This document shows, in pieces, positions 1-6,388 of a stretch of DNA of 33,755 nt. Below the pieces are notes generated by a model. It was not told the origin of the DNA, searched no databases, and saw nothing but the letters and a program-made list of their open reading frames with translations. This DNA is from Planotetraspora silvatica (GTDB lineage Bacteria > Actinomycetota > Actinomycetes > Streptosporangiales > Streptosporangiaceae). The stretch is taken from assembly GCF_016863315.1 (NCBI RefSeq), contig NZ_BOOQ01000064.1:1-33755 (forward strand). Reading direction: 5' to 3'. Each line of letters starts with the position of its first letter. Within the stretch, counting starts at the first letter, position 1. The position numbers and the translations under genes are program-made.

Positions 1-236
1 ACCCACTGGACATCGGGGGTCCCTTGACGTCGCGGTGGGGCTGCTCTTCGCCTCCGCGACAGGTTGTCCCTCGCGATCGGCGTGGACAGTGGTCTGTGCT
101 GGAGAACGGACCTCTTCTTTGCCACGGACCGCTCGAAAGCGCTCCCGCGACGGTAAAGGTTCGTTCAAGGCCACCCCCTGCCGAGAGGGGGCTTAGTCCA
201 CGTGCTGGACTGGTCATGGGAAAGGGGGCCCGGTTT

Positions 237-1619
237 GTGAGCGTTCGGCGGTATACGGAGAGAGCTCGCCTGATGCTGTTTCTCGGCGTGGCGGTCGCAT
301 TGCTGAGCACGCTCATGTCCGGGATGGTCATTTTCATCGTCCACCGCCTGGCGACTGAGTCGCGCACGGCCACGGTCAACGGGACGGCGACCGAGGTGGC
401 CTCTCTCGTCCCCCGGGGAGAATTGCGAAATCCGATCCCTGATCAGGTGGTCCCCTACGTCCAGGTGCTCGATTCGCAGCGGAGGGTGATCGCCTCCACC
501 GAGAACTTGCGCGGACGGCCGCCCATCGCGAGCTTCCTGCCCGCCAACACCGAGAGCGAGCGGACCGAGGTCATCTGCGGTAAGGCGATCCCAACAGGGG
601 AGTGCGCCCTGGTCGTCGCCGTCCAAGCCACCGACAACGGCAAGACGTGGACCGTGTACGGCGCCGCACCCTCGATCCCGTTCTACGTCGATCCCCTTCT
701 GGCGTTGTTGCTGGTCGCCGGTACGGTGATCATTGTCGGCCTCATCATCTTCGCCAGCTATCGGATCATCGTCGGATACATCGAGCCTGTGAGACTCATC
801 CGGGCCGAGCTGGGTCACCTGCGACCCACACGGTTGAGTGAGCGGGTCCCGGTGCCGTCACGCTCCTATCGGGAGGCTCATGATCTGGCGACGACGGTGA
901 ACAGGACGCTGGATCAGCTGCAGGCCATGATGGAGCGGGAGCGTCAGTTCACCTTCGACATCTCTCATGACCTGCGTAACCCGATCACCGCGATGCGAAC
1001 AGAGATCGAGGACGTGCTGCTGGCCCCGGACGAGGTCGACGTGGTCAGGCTGGGCACGATCCTGCTCACCGACCTGGACAGGTTGCAGGCGATCGTGTCC
1101 GACCTGCTGATACTGGCCAAGCTGGACGCCGGGGCGCCGACCACCTGCGAGTGGGTCGACCTGGCGGAGCTCGCCACCACCGAATGCGTTCGCCGATCCG
1201 GCAAGCAGATCATTTGCGAGGTGGCCCCGGGAACGGTGGTGAAAGGCGACCCCGTACGGCTCGCGCGGCTGGTCAACAATCTGGTCGCCAACGCCGAACG
1301 GCACGCCAGTTCCAAGGTCACCGTTCGTGTGTCGCGTGAGGGGGACGATGCGGGGCCTGACGCGGGAACGGCGGTGCTCGAGGTCATCGATGACGGCGAA
1401 GGGATAGCCCCAGGCGATCGTGAGGCGGTGTTCGAGCGTTTCGTACGGTTGGCAGCCGGGCGCAGGAAGGATTCCGGCGGCACCGGGCTCGGCCTTCCGA
1501 TCGCCAGGCAGATCGCGGAGAGCCATAACGGGACGCTGACGATTCAGGACAGCGATCGGGGCGCTCACTTCGTCCTGCGGGTCCCTCTGCGATCGGCGGA
1601 CGGCGGCGCCAATTGGTAG
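237..1619 (+). CDS. Two-component sensor histidine kinase
   Basis: Membrane sensor kinase of about 460 residues that would autophosphorylate on histidine and pass phosphate to a response regulator; none is visible in the window. Two membrane segments (about residues 13-36 and 152-175) enclose an extracytoplasmic loop of about 115 residues, followed by a HAMP-like linker. The H-box reads FDISHDLRNPIT with the phospho-acceptor at His244. An N-box (NNLVANAERH, about 347-356) and G-boxes DDGEGI (about 385) and GGTGLGL (about 415) complete a normal HATPase_c domain, so it should be active. I chose the GTG at 237 because GAAAGGGGG lies about 8 nt upstream; an in-frame ATG at 216 lacks a ribosome site, and the frame is open back to 24. 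The signal sensed is unknown. Confidence 0.9.
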   Translation: MSVRRYTERARLMLFLGVAVALLSTLMSGMVIFIVHRLATESRTATVNGTATEVASLVPRGELRNPIPDQVVPYVQVLDSQRRVIASTENLRGRPPIASFLPANTESERTEVICGKAIPTGECALVVAVQATDNGKTWTVYGAAPSIPFYVDPLLALLLVAGTVIIVGLIIFASYRIIVGYIEPVRLIRAELGHLRPTRLSERVPVPSRSYREAHDLATTVNRTLDQLQAMMERERQFTFDISHDLRNPITAMRTEIEDVLLAPDEVDVVRLGTILLTDLDRLQAIVSDLLILAKLDAGAPTTCEWVDLAELATTECVRRSGKQIICEVAPGTVVKGDPVRLARLVNNLVANAERHASSKVTVRVSREGDDAGPDAGTAVLEVIDDGEGIAPGDREAVFERFVRLAAGRRKDSGGTGLGLPIARQIAESHNGTLTIQDSDRGAHFVLRVPLRSADGGANW

Positions 1620-1731
1620 TGGCCGTGCGGCCGGCTTGATGTCTGATCTTCCTGGGACCTCTGCACCGCCATCTGCAGGCGACGCCTCACCCAATGATCG
1701 TTTGAGTTTGGACTGCCTTCGCCAGACACGC

Positions 1732-1745
1732 TGTATACTGTATAC
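1732..1745. promoter_or_regulatory. Tandem TGTATAC operator/promoter element, copy A
   Basis: The heptamer TGTATAC occurs twice back to back, and the inner 13 bases (1733-1745) form GTATAC-T-GTATAC, a perfect palindrome around a central base. TATACT inside it could be a -10 box, with TTGGAC at 1708-1713 as a widely spaced (20 bp) -35. It lies just upstream of the 154-aa gene starting at 1766. A close relative is at 3678-3691. The regulator is not identified. Confidence 0.5.
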
Positions 1746-1765
1746 GACCCGTTAAAGGGGGATTC

Positions 1766-2230
1766 ATGGTGGTTGACCGGCGACAAGTACTGCGCTTCCT
1801 CGCCTCCATACAACTGCACGACGAGGACGGGCACCTCGACGATCTCGAGATCCTGCGGCGCATCACCGACTGGGTGAACGGGCTTGAGGACGACTTGCGT
1901 CTCGCGCAGGACCTGCAAAGACTGTGGATCTCGCAAATGCAGCAGTCCCGTCGCTACACCTGCGCACTGCTTGCCCAGGTGATCGACAGCCCGACCGGCC
2001 CGACCATGATCACGCGTATCAAGCTTCGCCACGCCGAGATGCTCCGTCGGTGGCCGACTCGGGATCAGTACTCCGACAGCAGGGAACTGCTGCACGAGGC
2101 CTTGCTGATCGCACGGCACGACGCAGACGATCCGTCCTTGCCGGAGTGGATCCGGTCGGACAATCTCATCCGGGTGATGTGGATCGAGAGACTCACGTAC
2201 GCCTTGTGCGGTGAGGTCCGCCCCGAGTAG
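1766..2230 (+). CDS. Hypothetical helical protein, 154 aa
   Basis: I do not recognise a family. The product is 154 residues, soluble, rich in charged residues and leucine, and should be almost entirely alpha-helical (for example residues 25-60 and the C-terminal stretch around WIRSDNLIRVMWIERLTYALCG). There is no signal peptide, membrane segment or obvious catalytic motif. The ATG is preceded by AAAGGGGGATTC, a good ribosome site, and codon use matches neighbouring genes, so I take it as real. It is convergent with the cation antiporter. The TGTATAC tandem motif lies immediately upstream, and a sister site lies in the antiporter/lysozyme gap, so common regulation with one of those genes is possible but unproven. 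Confidence 0.75.
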   Translation: MVVDRRQVLRFLASIQLHDEDGHLDDLEILRRITDWVNGLEDDLRLAQDLQRLWISQMQQSRRYTCALLAQVIDSPTGPTMITRIKLRHAEMLRRWPTRDQYSDSRELLHEALLIARHDADDPSLPEWIRSDNLIRVMWIERLTYALCGEVRPE

Positions 2231-2331
2231 CCGGCGGGCGATCATGAAGGACATCGGCCGCGCCCTGACGTGGAATCGCAGTGCCCGGCACCGTCGCGCG
2301 GGAACGCCGTCTCGGCGGCTTGGCTGCCTGG

Positions 2332-3387
2332 TCAGATGAGAAGGCCCGTGAGGCATACAGCGAAGATCAGATAGAAGGCGGCCGCCGGCGACAGGGTCTT
2401 GGCAGTGAACCGGCCCGTCTTCAGCAGCACCAGCAGGTAGACGATCGCGACCATGGTCACGACGCCGGACAACAGGAGCGGGGCGTCGAATCGCCACGAC
2501 GTGAACAGCAGGCCGAGTCCGCTGGGCACGGTGGCCTGGATCATCATGGCGCCGGAGATGTTCGCCAGAGCGAGGTGCGTCTTCCCCTGGCGAACCCAGA
2601 TGATGGCGTTCATGATCTCTGGCAGTTCGGTGGCTATCGGGGACAGCAACAGCGCGGTGACCGCGGCCGACAGCCCGAGCATCGGCCCGATCACATGGAG
2701 TTGCCCCACGAAGATGCGGGATGCCAGGAAGATGATCGCGAGCGTCGCGAGGGTCTGGACGATCACCGCCCATGTGGCCGGAGTCGCCCGGCGGCGCTGA
2801 AGCAGCAACGGCCCGAGGTCGATGTCGTCGCCGTGATCGGACTCGGCGCGGATCTCGCGCCAGAAGTAGACCCCGTAGGCGGCGAAGAACAGCAGGCCCA
2901 GCCAGGGTTTGACGGCGAAGGCGACCAGTCCCAGGCCCACCTTCACCACAAAGATCGCCAAGAACCAGGTCTGGTCTCGGGCCAGTTTCCTGGTCTCCCC
3001 GACGTCTCCGCCCGATCCGGCGGGCGGAGAGGAGTCGGCGGCGATCGCGTCGGCCGTCGAGGCCGTGACCGTCACCGGGACGCGGTGACGTCGCCGGGTC
3101 CACATCATCCAGCCGGTCACGCCGTAGGCGACCGTCGCCAGGGCCAAGGGCCCGCCCATGGCGGCTCCGACACCGATGTCCTTCTGCTGCCCGCTCGTCC
3201 CGAAGACCACGGCCACGAAGGTGACGGCGCTCTCGGGCAGTGCCGTTCCGAACGCGGCGAGGATCGTTCCGACGGCCAAAGGCCCGACGTCGAGTCGCCG
3301 GCCCACCCACTCCACGGCGTTGACGAACCACTCGCACGCAAGGTAGATCATCGCGGCGCAGGCGATGAGTATGACAAAATGGATCAT
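2332..3387 (-). CDS. CaCA-type cation (Ca2+/Mn2+) : proton or sodium antiporter
   Basis: Integral membrane exporter of the Ca2+:cation antiporter superfamily, about 351 residues with about ten hydrophobic segments in two inverted halves separated by a hydrophilic loop (residues about 105-140). Each half carries the alpha-repeat signature: GTALPESAVTF in the first and PIATELPEIMNAIIW in the second, with the acidic residue following the proline as expected for cation binding. I start at the ATG at 3387 (MIHFVILIACAAM), which begins directly with a membrane segment. The open frame continues upstream to 3498, but that would run into the predicted yybP-ykoY riboswitch. That element (3479-3580) suggests Mn2+ export as the physiological role, since such switches turn on Mn2+ exporters. 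Substrate choice between Ca2+ and Mn2+ cannot be read from the protein alone. Confidence 0.88.
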   Translation of the reverse strand: MIHFVILIACAAMIYLACEWFVNAVEWVGRRLDVGPLAVGTILAAFGTALPESAVTFVAVVFGTSGQQKDIGVGAAMGGPLALATVAYGVTGWMMWTRRRHRVPVTVTASTADAIAADSSPPAGSGGDVGETRKLARDQTWFLAIFVVKVGLGLVAFAVKPWLGLLFFAAYGVYFWREIRAESDHGDDIDLGPLLLQRRRATPATWAVIVQTLATLAIIFLASRIFVGQLHVIGPMLGLSAAVTALLLSPIATELPEIMNAIIWVRQGKTHLALANISGAMMIQATVPSGLGLLFTSWRFDAPLLLSGVVTMVAIVYLLVLLKTGRFTAKTLSPAAAFYLIFAVCLTGLLI

Positions 3388-3478
3388 TAGGGGGCGGTTC
3401 CTTCCGCGCCATGCGGTGAAGCCACGCCCGAAGCCGTCCTCCGGACCTCGACCCCGCCGCAACGCGCACGTCGCCTCT

Positions 3479-3580
3479 GGGTCGAAGGTCTCGCCCACCC
3501 GCTGCGGGGCCCGGCCACCGGGAATCTCTCAAGATTCCAGCGTGTCGACGACCGGCGAAGGACTACTCCCCTTCAAGGGC
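3479..3580 (-). promoter_or_regulatory. yybP-ykoY (Mn2+) riboswitch upstream of the antiporter
   Basis: Read on the minus strand, the segment carries the invariant loop GGGGAGTAG (3571-3563) at the 5' side and GAGACCTTCGAC (3492-3481) at the 3' side. TTGAAGG (3576-3570) pairs with CCTTCGA (3488-3482) to close the P1 helix. In between are GGTCGTCGACACG, resembling the conserved GTCGTCAA region, and a perfect GGAATC/GATTCC hairpin (3538-3521). These match the yybP-ykoY consensus as I remember it from the Lactococcus lactis Mn2+ riboswitch. It ends about 93 nt before the antiporter ATG, leaving room for an expression platform. Seen: the motifs and pairing. Inferred: Mn2+-dependent activation. 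Confidence 0.75.
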
Positions 3581-3677
3581 GGAGCATACCTGAAGGATTC
3601 CTGACACGGCCTGGCCGTGATCAGCGTGACGGCACCTCCGCCCTATGTGGAGATACGTCCTATTTGCACTAGTATGA

Positions 3678-3691
3678 TGTATTCTGTATAC
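3678..3691. promoter_or_regulatory. Tandem TGTATnC operator element, copy B
   Basis: TGTATTC followed directly by TGTATAC, the same tandem heptamer arrangement as at 1732-1745 with one change. The 13-base core is an imperfect palindrome. It sits about 100 bp upstream of the yybP-ykoY element on one side and about 110 bp before the ydaO-like element on the other, so it could act on either transcript. TATACA/CATACT sequences on the minus strand could serve as -10 boxes. Confidence 0.45.
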
Positions 3692-3796
3692 TCGGAACTT
3701 GCGGCACGTGTACCGATGACCCTCATGGTCCGTACTCGTTGCCAGTTCGTTGCCCGTGGCGCGCCTCCCGGGGACCGTCCCGAAGCGCGTGGCCGT

Positions 3797-3927
3797 CGAT
3801 CCGCACTTTTGCGGAGCCGGGGATCACTTTTGCGAGGTTCGGCGAGCGCCGGCGTCTGCCGGTCGGCCCTGTGAGGCAGTTCCTGCCCGAACCTGTGAGC
3901 CGGCCCGGCGGCATGGAAGCAAGGAAT
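3797..3927 (+). promoter_or_regulatory. ydaO-yuaA (c-di-AMP)-like leader upstream of GH25 lysozyme
   Basis: The 5' part contains GATCCGC-acttttGCGGAGCCGGGGATCAC, recalling the GCGGAGCCGGGGA core of actinobacterial ydaO elements. The 3' part contains CCCGAACC, then GCCGG..CGGCGGC and GGAAGCAAGGAATCGAC just before the start codon, again like ydaO leaders of cell-wall hydrolase genes. However, the highly conserved GGGGTGAATC and ACAGCT segments are altered or missing (GGTTCGGCGAGC and TGTGAGC instead), so this may be a diverged or decayed copy, or a look-alike. In actinomycetes ydaO elements typically precede peptidoglycan hydrolases, which fits the downstream gene. Confidence 0.42.
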
Positions 3928-3936
3928 CGACTCCGC

Positions 3937-4668
3937 ATGCCAACCCATCGGTTCTCCACGACCGTATCGCCTGTCCATCACCGGCTGGATCGCGCCGGCA
4001 AGCGCCTGCGCTCCGTCATCGGCGGCGTGGCCTTGGCCGCGTCGGTGATCTCGACCACCGTCGCCCCGGCCAATCGGACGCACGCCATTCCGCTGACCTA
4101 TGGCCAGGACGTATCCGGCTACGAGTCGAACCACGACTGGAGCGCCAGCCCGGCGAAGTTCGGCATCGTCAAGGCGACCGAGGGCCTGACGTACCGCGAC
4201 CCCTCCTTCGCCCGGCAGTGGCAGGAGCTGGGCAAGAAGGGCATGGTGCGCGGCGCCTACGACTACGGCCACCCCGGCAACGACCCGATCGCCGAGGCCG
4301 AGCACTTCCTCTCCGTGGTGAACGACCAGCCGGCCAAGAAGGGCGACCTTCTCGTGCTGGACCTGGAGACCACAGACGGCCAGTCCGTCGACCACGTCAA
4401 CACCTGGGCCAAGCGATGGCTGGCGTACGTGAAGGCCGAAACCGGCGCCACCCCGCTGTTCTACAGCGGCTGGGACTTCGCCGACACCTACGGCCACGGC
4501 CTGGCCGGCTACCCCTTGTGGGTGGCCTACTACGGCAGAGCCAAGGGCGACGTGACGCCGCCTGCCGACTGGAAGACCTGGACCATCCACCAGTACACCG
4601 ACACACCCATCGACCAGAACGTCTCCGCCCTGAGCTCCCACCAACTGCGCCTTCTCGGCCGGCGCTGA
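3937..4668 (+). CDS. Secreted glycoside hydrolase family 25 lysozyme
   Basis: Secreted muramidase (243 residues) cleaving the MurNAc-GlcNAc bond of peptidoglycan. A long actinomycete signal peptide (residues 1-50; hydrophobic core VIGGVALAASVIS, cleavage near RTHA) is followed by one GH25 barrel. The family signatures are present: GQDVSGYE with Asp58 at the barrel entrance, VKATEG, and the catalytic DxE pair at Asp142/Glu144 within LVLDLETTD. FYSGW and WTIHQYTD near the end are also typical. No cell-wall-binding repeats follow, so it is a single-domain enzyme. The ATG at 3937 has AAGGA 11 nt upstream and gives a proper signal peptide. Longer starts at 3739 or 3913 add a non-homologous leader that coincides with the ydaO-like element, which suggests control at RNA level. 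Confidence 0.9.
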   Translation: MPTHRFSTTVSPVHHRLDRAGKRLRSVIGGVALAASVISTTVAPANRTHAIPLTYGQDVSGYESNHDWSASPAKFGIVKATEGLTYRDPSFARQWQELGKKGMVRGAYDYGHPGNDPIAEAEHFLSVVNDQPAKKGDLLVLDLETTDGQSVDHVNTWAKRWLAYVKAETGATPLFYSGWDFADTYGHGLAGYPLWVAYYGRAKGDVTPPADWKTWTIHQYTDTPIDQNVSALSSHQLRLLGRR

Positions 4669-4728
4669 GCCCGGCGACGCAGATGGCCGGAGTCCGCGAG
4701 ACATGGGTGGGCCGCTGCCGCAATCGCG

Positions 4729-5955
4729 TCAGGGCGTGAGCTGGAGCGATCGGGAGAGCACGAGCCCGGCGGCGCCGAGCAGGGTCGAATCGTCATGGAG
4801 TGCGGAGAACGCGATCTGCGGCTGGCTGCCGGGATGAGCGGGAGTGCGTCGTCGCACCTGTTGCTCGAGCTTCCCGCGCAGTGCTTCTCCTCCGGCCACG
4901 ACGTCGCCGTGCAGGATGAACAGCCCGGGGGCGAGCAGTTGCTGGATGTTGGTGATGCCGATGGCGAGATTGTCGACGTACCGGTCGAACAGTTCGCCCG
5001 CACCAGGGTGGCCCTTGGCGGCGAGGCGAGCCAGCGGCCCGACCGTCAGGGTGCGCGCCGAGGGCAGATTGAGCTGGACCGCCTGGTCGCGCAGCCAGCG
5101 GTGCGTGGCGATGGTCTCCCAGCAGCCGCGCTGACCGCACTGGCAGGGCAGTCCGTCGGCCTGCACGATGCTGTGCCCGATCTCGCCGCCCGCGCCGCCC
5201 GGCCCGCGGTGCACCGAACCGCCGAGCACCAATCCGACACCCAGTGCCTCGCCTGCGTAGAGCGAGGCGAAGGTGGACAGCCCACGCCCCTGTCCGAACC
5301 AGCGGTCGCCCAGCGCTTGGACGCGGGGGTGCAGGTCGACGTAGACCGGCAGGCGAGTGCGCTCCGCGATGAGCCGGCCGATCGGCAGGCCGGCCAGGCC
5401 GGGGGCCAGATTGACCTGCACGATGGTGCCGGTGTCGGTGTTCACGATGCCGCCGACCGCGATGCCGACGCCGAGCGCCGTCGGCCGGTCAGGGGTGAAG
5501 AGGTCCTCCAGCGTGTCATTGACCGCGTCGACGACCGAGCCGGTGTCGCGGGTGTCCGCCGGATACTCGCGCGTCGCCGTGCTCAGGATCGTGCCACCCG
5601 CGCTGACCAGGGCGGCCTCGACGTGCCCGGGGAGGAGATGGACGGCGGCGATGGGTTGGCTGGTGGGGGAGAACCACAGCGGCCGCGACGGCTTGCCGCC
5701 GGCCGCGCTGCTCGGCTGGGGATCGCCCTCGGCGAGCATTCCATTGTCGATCAGCGGCTGCACGATGGTGCCGATGGTCGCCCGGCTGACCTCCGTGAGC
5801 CGGGCCAGGTCGGCACGGGAGAGCGGGCCGATGTCGTAGAGGGCTTGTATCACCCGGGCGCGATTCACCTGGCTGACCGTGTTCGGGGAGATCAGCGGCG
5901 AGTACGGCCGGCGCGTCGGGTCCGGTGGCGCGGGGCGGGTCGACTCTGATCGCAC
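4729..5955 (-). CDS. ROK-family (NagC/XylR-type) transcriptional regulator
   Basis: Sugar-responsive repressor of 408 residues. An N-terminal winged helix-turn-helix (about residues 25-75, including SRADLARLTEVSRATIGTIVQPLIDNG) precedes a ROK/sugar-kinase-like domain. That domain shows the ATP-site-like GVGIAVGGIVN, GVGLVLGGSVHRGPGGAGGEIGH and the structural zinc motif CQCGQRGCWE. The start is the GTG at 5955, chosen because GGGAGGT sits 8 nt upstream; an ATG further up adds a non-homologous stretch. It is divergent from the sugar ABC operon, the usual arrangement for a local repressor relieved by the imported sugar or a derivative. A perfect palindrome at 6033-6065 lies in its leader and may be the autoregulatory operator. 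The sugar itself cannot be named from sequence. Confidence 0.9.
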   Translation of the reverse strand: MRSESTRPAPPDPTRRPYSPLISPNTVSQVNRARVIQALYDIGPLSRADLARLTEVSRATIGTIVQPLIDNGMLAEGDPQPSSAAGGKPSRPLWFSPTSQPIAAVHLLPGHVEAALVSAGGTILSTATREYPADTRDTGSVVDAVNDTLEDLFTPDRPTALGVGIAVGGIVNTDTGTIVQVNLAPGLAGLPIGRLIAERTRLPVYVDLHPRVQALGDRWFGQGRGLSTFASLYAGEALGVGLVLGGSVHRGPGGAGGEIGHSIVQADGLPCQCGQRGCWETIATHRWLRDQAVQLNLPSARTLTVGPLARLAAKGHPGAGELFDRYVDNLAIGITNIQQLLAPGLFILHGDVVAGGEALRGKLEQQVRRRTPAHPGSQPQIAFSALHDDSTLLGAAGLVLSRSLQLTP

Positions 5956-6032
5956 GCTAATGCACCTCCCGATCACCGCGGAGCACTCGACGCGGCGCGC
6001 CCAGGGCGGGTACGGCCGTGCGGAGGTTACAA

Positions 6033-6065
6033 CGTACTGCACCGTGGGAGTCGCGGTGCAGTACG
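6033..6065. promoter_or_regulatory. Perfect 12-bp-arm palindrome in ROK gene leader
   Basis: CGTACTGCACCG (6033-6044) is exactly repeated in inverse as CGGTGCAGTACG (6054-6065) with a 9-nt spacer. It lies 78-110 nt upstream of the ROK start codon. It could be a dyad operator for the ROK protein itself, or a strong hairpin in the leader RNA; a T-run after either arm is absent, so a simple terminator is less likely. Confidence 0.6.
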
Positions 6066-6222
6066 GAGCGAAACGCGACTGCGGACACGTCGTCCTCCTG
6101 CCGCCGATCGATCGGCTGCCCCGGCCGGTGGTCCAGCTGGTGGCCTCACCGCATCACCATCCCCACCTGTATGTACGGAGCACGAACATACCTTGCCGAA
6201 GGTGCCGGGTCTATATGTCTGC

Positions 6223-6249
6223 CATAAGTTATTTACCTGCGCACTTATG
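6223..6249. promoter_or_regulatory. Inverted repeat CATAAGT-N13-ACTTATG
   Basis: Seven-base perfect arms (6223-6229 and 6243-6249) in an AT-rich stretch, ending 34 bp upstream of the -35 box of the transporter promoter. Size and position suit an activator or repressor site for the sugar operon. Confidence 0.45.
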
Positions 6250-6283
6250 ATCAGCTGGCTCAGGAAAACCCCAGTGGGACCTA

Positions 6284-6311
6284 TTGACAGAGCCAGGTAT
6301 GTAGCTAACCT
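6284..6311 (+). promoter_or_regulatory. Promoter of the sugar ABC operon
   Basis: TTGACA (6284-6289), 16-bp spacer, TAACCT (6306-6311): a good housekeeping-type promoter. The spacer contains AGGTATGT (6295-6302), which also occurs inverted at 6186-6193, suggesting that a repressor could block the polymerase. The 5' leader would be about 70 nt. Confidence 0.6.
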
Positions 6312-6388
6312 TAACTAACTCCCGACGTCCGGCCGCGGGCCTGGCGTCGCCCCCGGGACGTGGTTCTTCAAGCAAGAGACGGTGTCAT

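Larger units (their letters stand above)
3388..3936. other. Divergent intergenic region with two candidate riboswitches
   Basis: About 550 bp without a protein gene, between the leftward antiporter and the rightward GH25 lysozyme. It holds a yybP-ykoY-like aptamer on the minus strand (3479-3580), a tandem TGTATnC motif (3678-3691) and a ydaO-like element on the plus strand (3797-3927). Short open frames here lack ribosome sites and overlap the structured RNAs. Confidence 0.6.
5956..6388. other. ROK/sugar operon divergent regulatory region
   Basis: About 430 bp without a gene. From left to right it holds a 33-bp palindrome (6033-6065), GTATGT repeats in both orientations (6169-6174, 6186-6191, 6297-6302), an inverted repeat (6223-6249) and a TTGACA-type promoter (6284-6311) for the transporter operon. 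The right half is clearly lower in GC than the flanking genes. Confidence 0.7.

Noticed and set aside
1-236. Response regulator gene expected before the histidine kinase
   Set aside because: No frame in 1-236 shows a receiver or winged-helix sequence; it may lie outside the window.
1565-3532. 655-aa open frame on the minus strand
   Set aside because: It is very rich in Arg/Gly/Pro and covers the CaCA antiporter (same strand, other frame) and the opposite strand of the 154-aa gene; typical shadow of high-GC coding.
3365-3604. 79-aa frame ending GEGLLPFKGGAYLKDS, looking like a protein end
   Set aside because: No ribosome site and it lies opposite the yybP-ykoY element, whose conserved bases explain the apparent motif.
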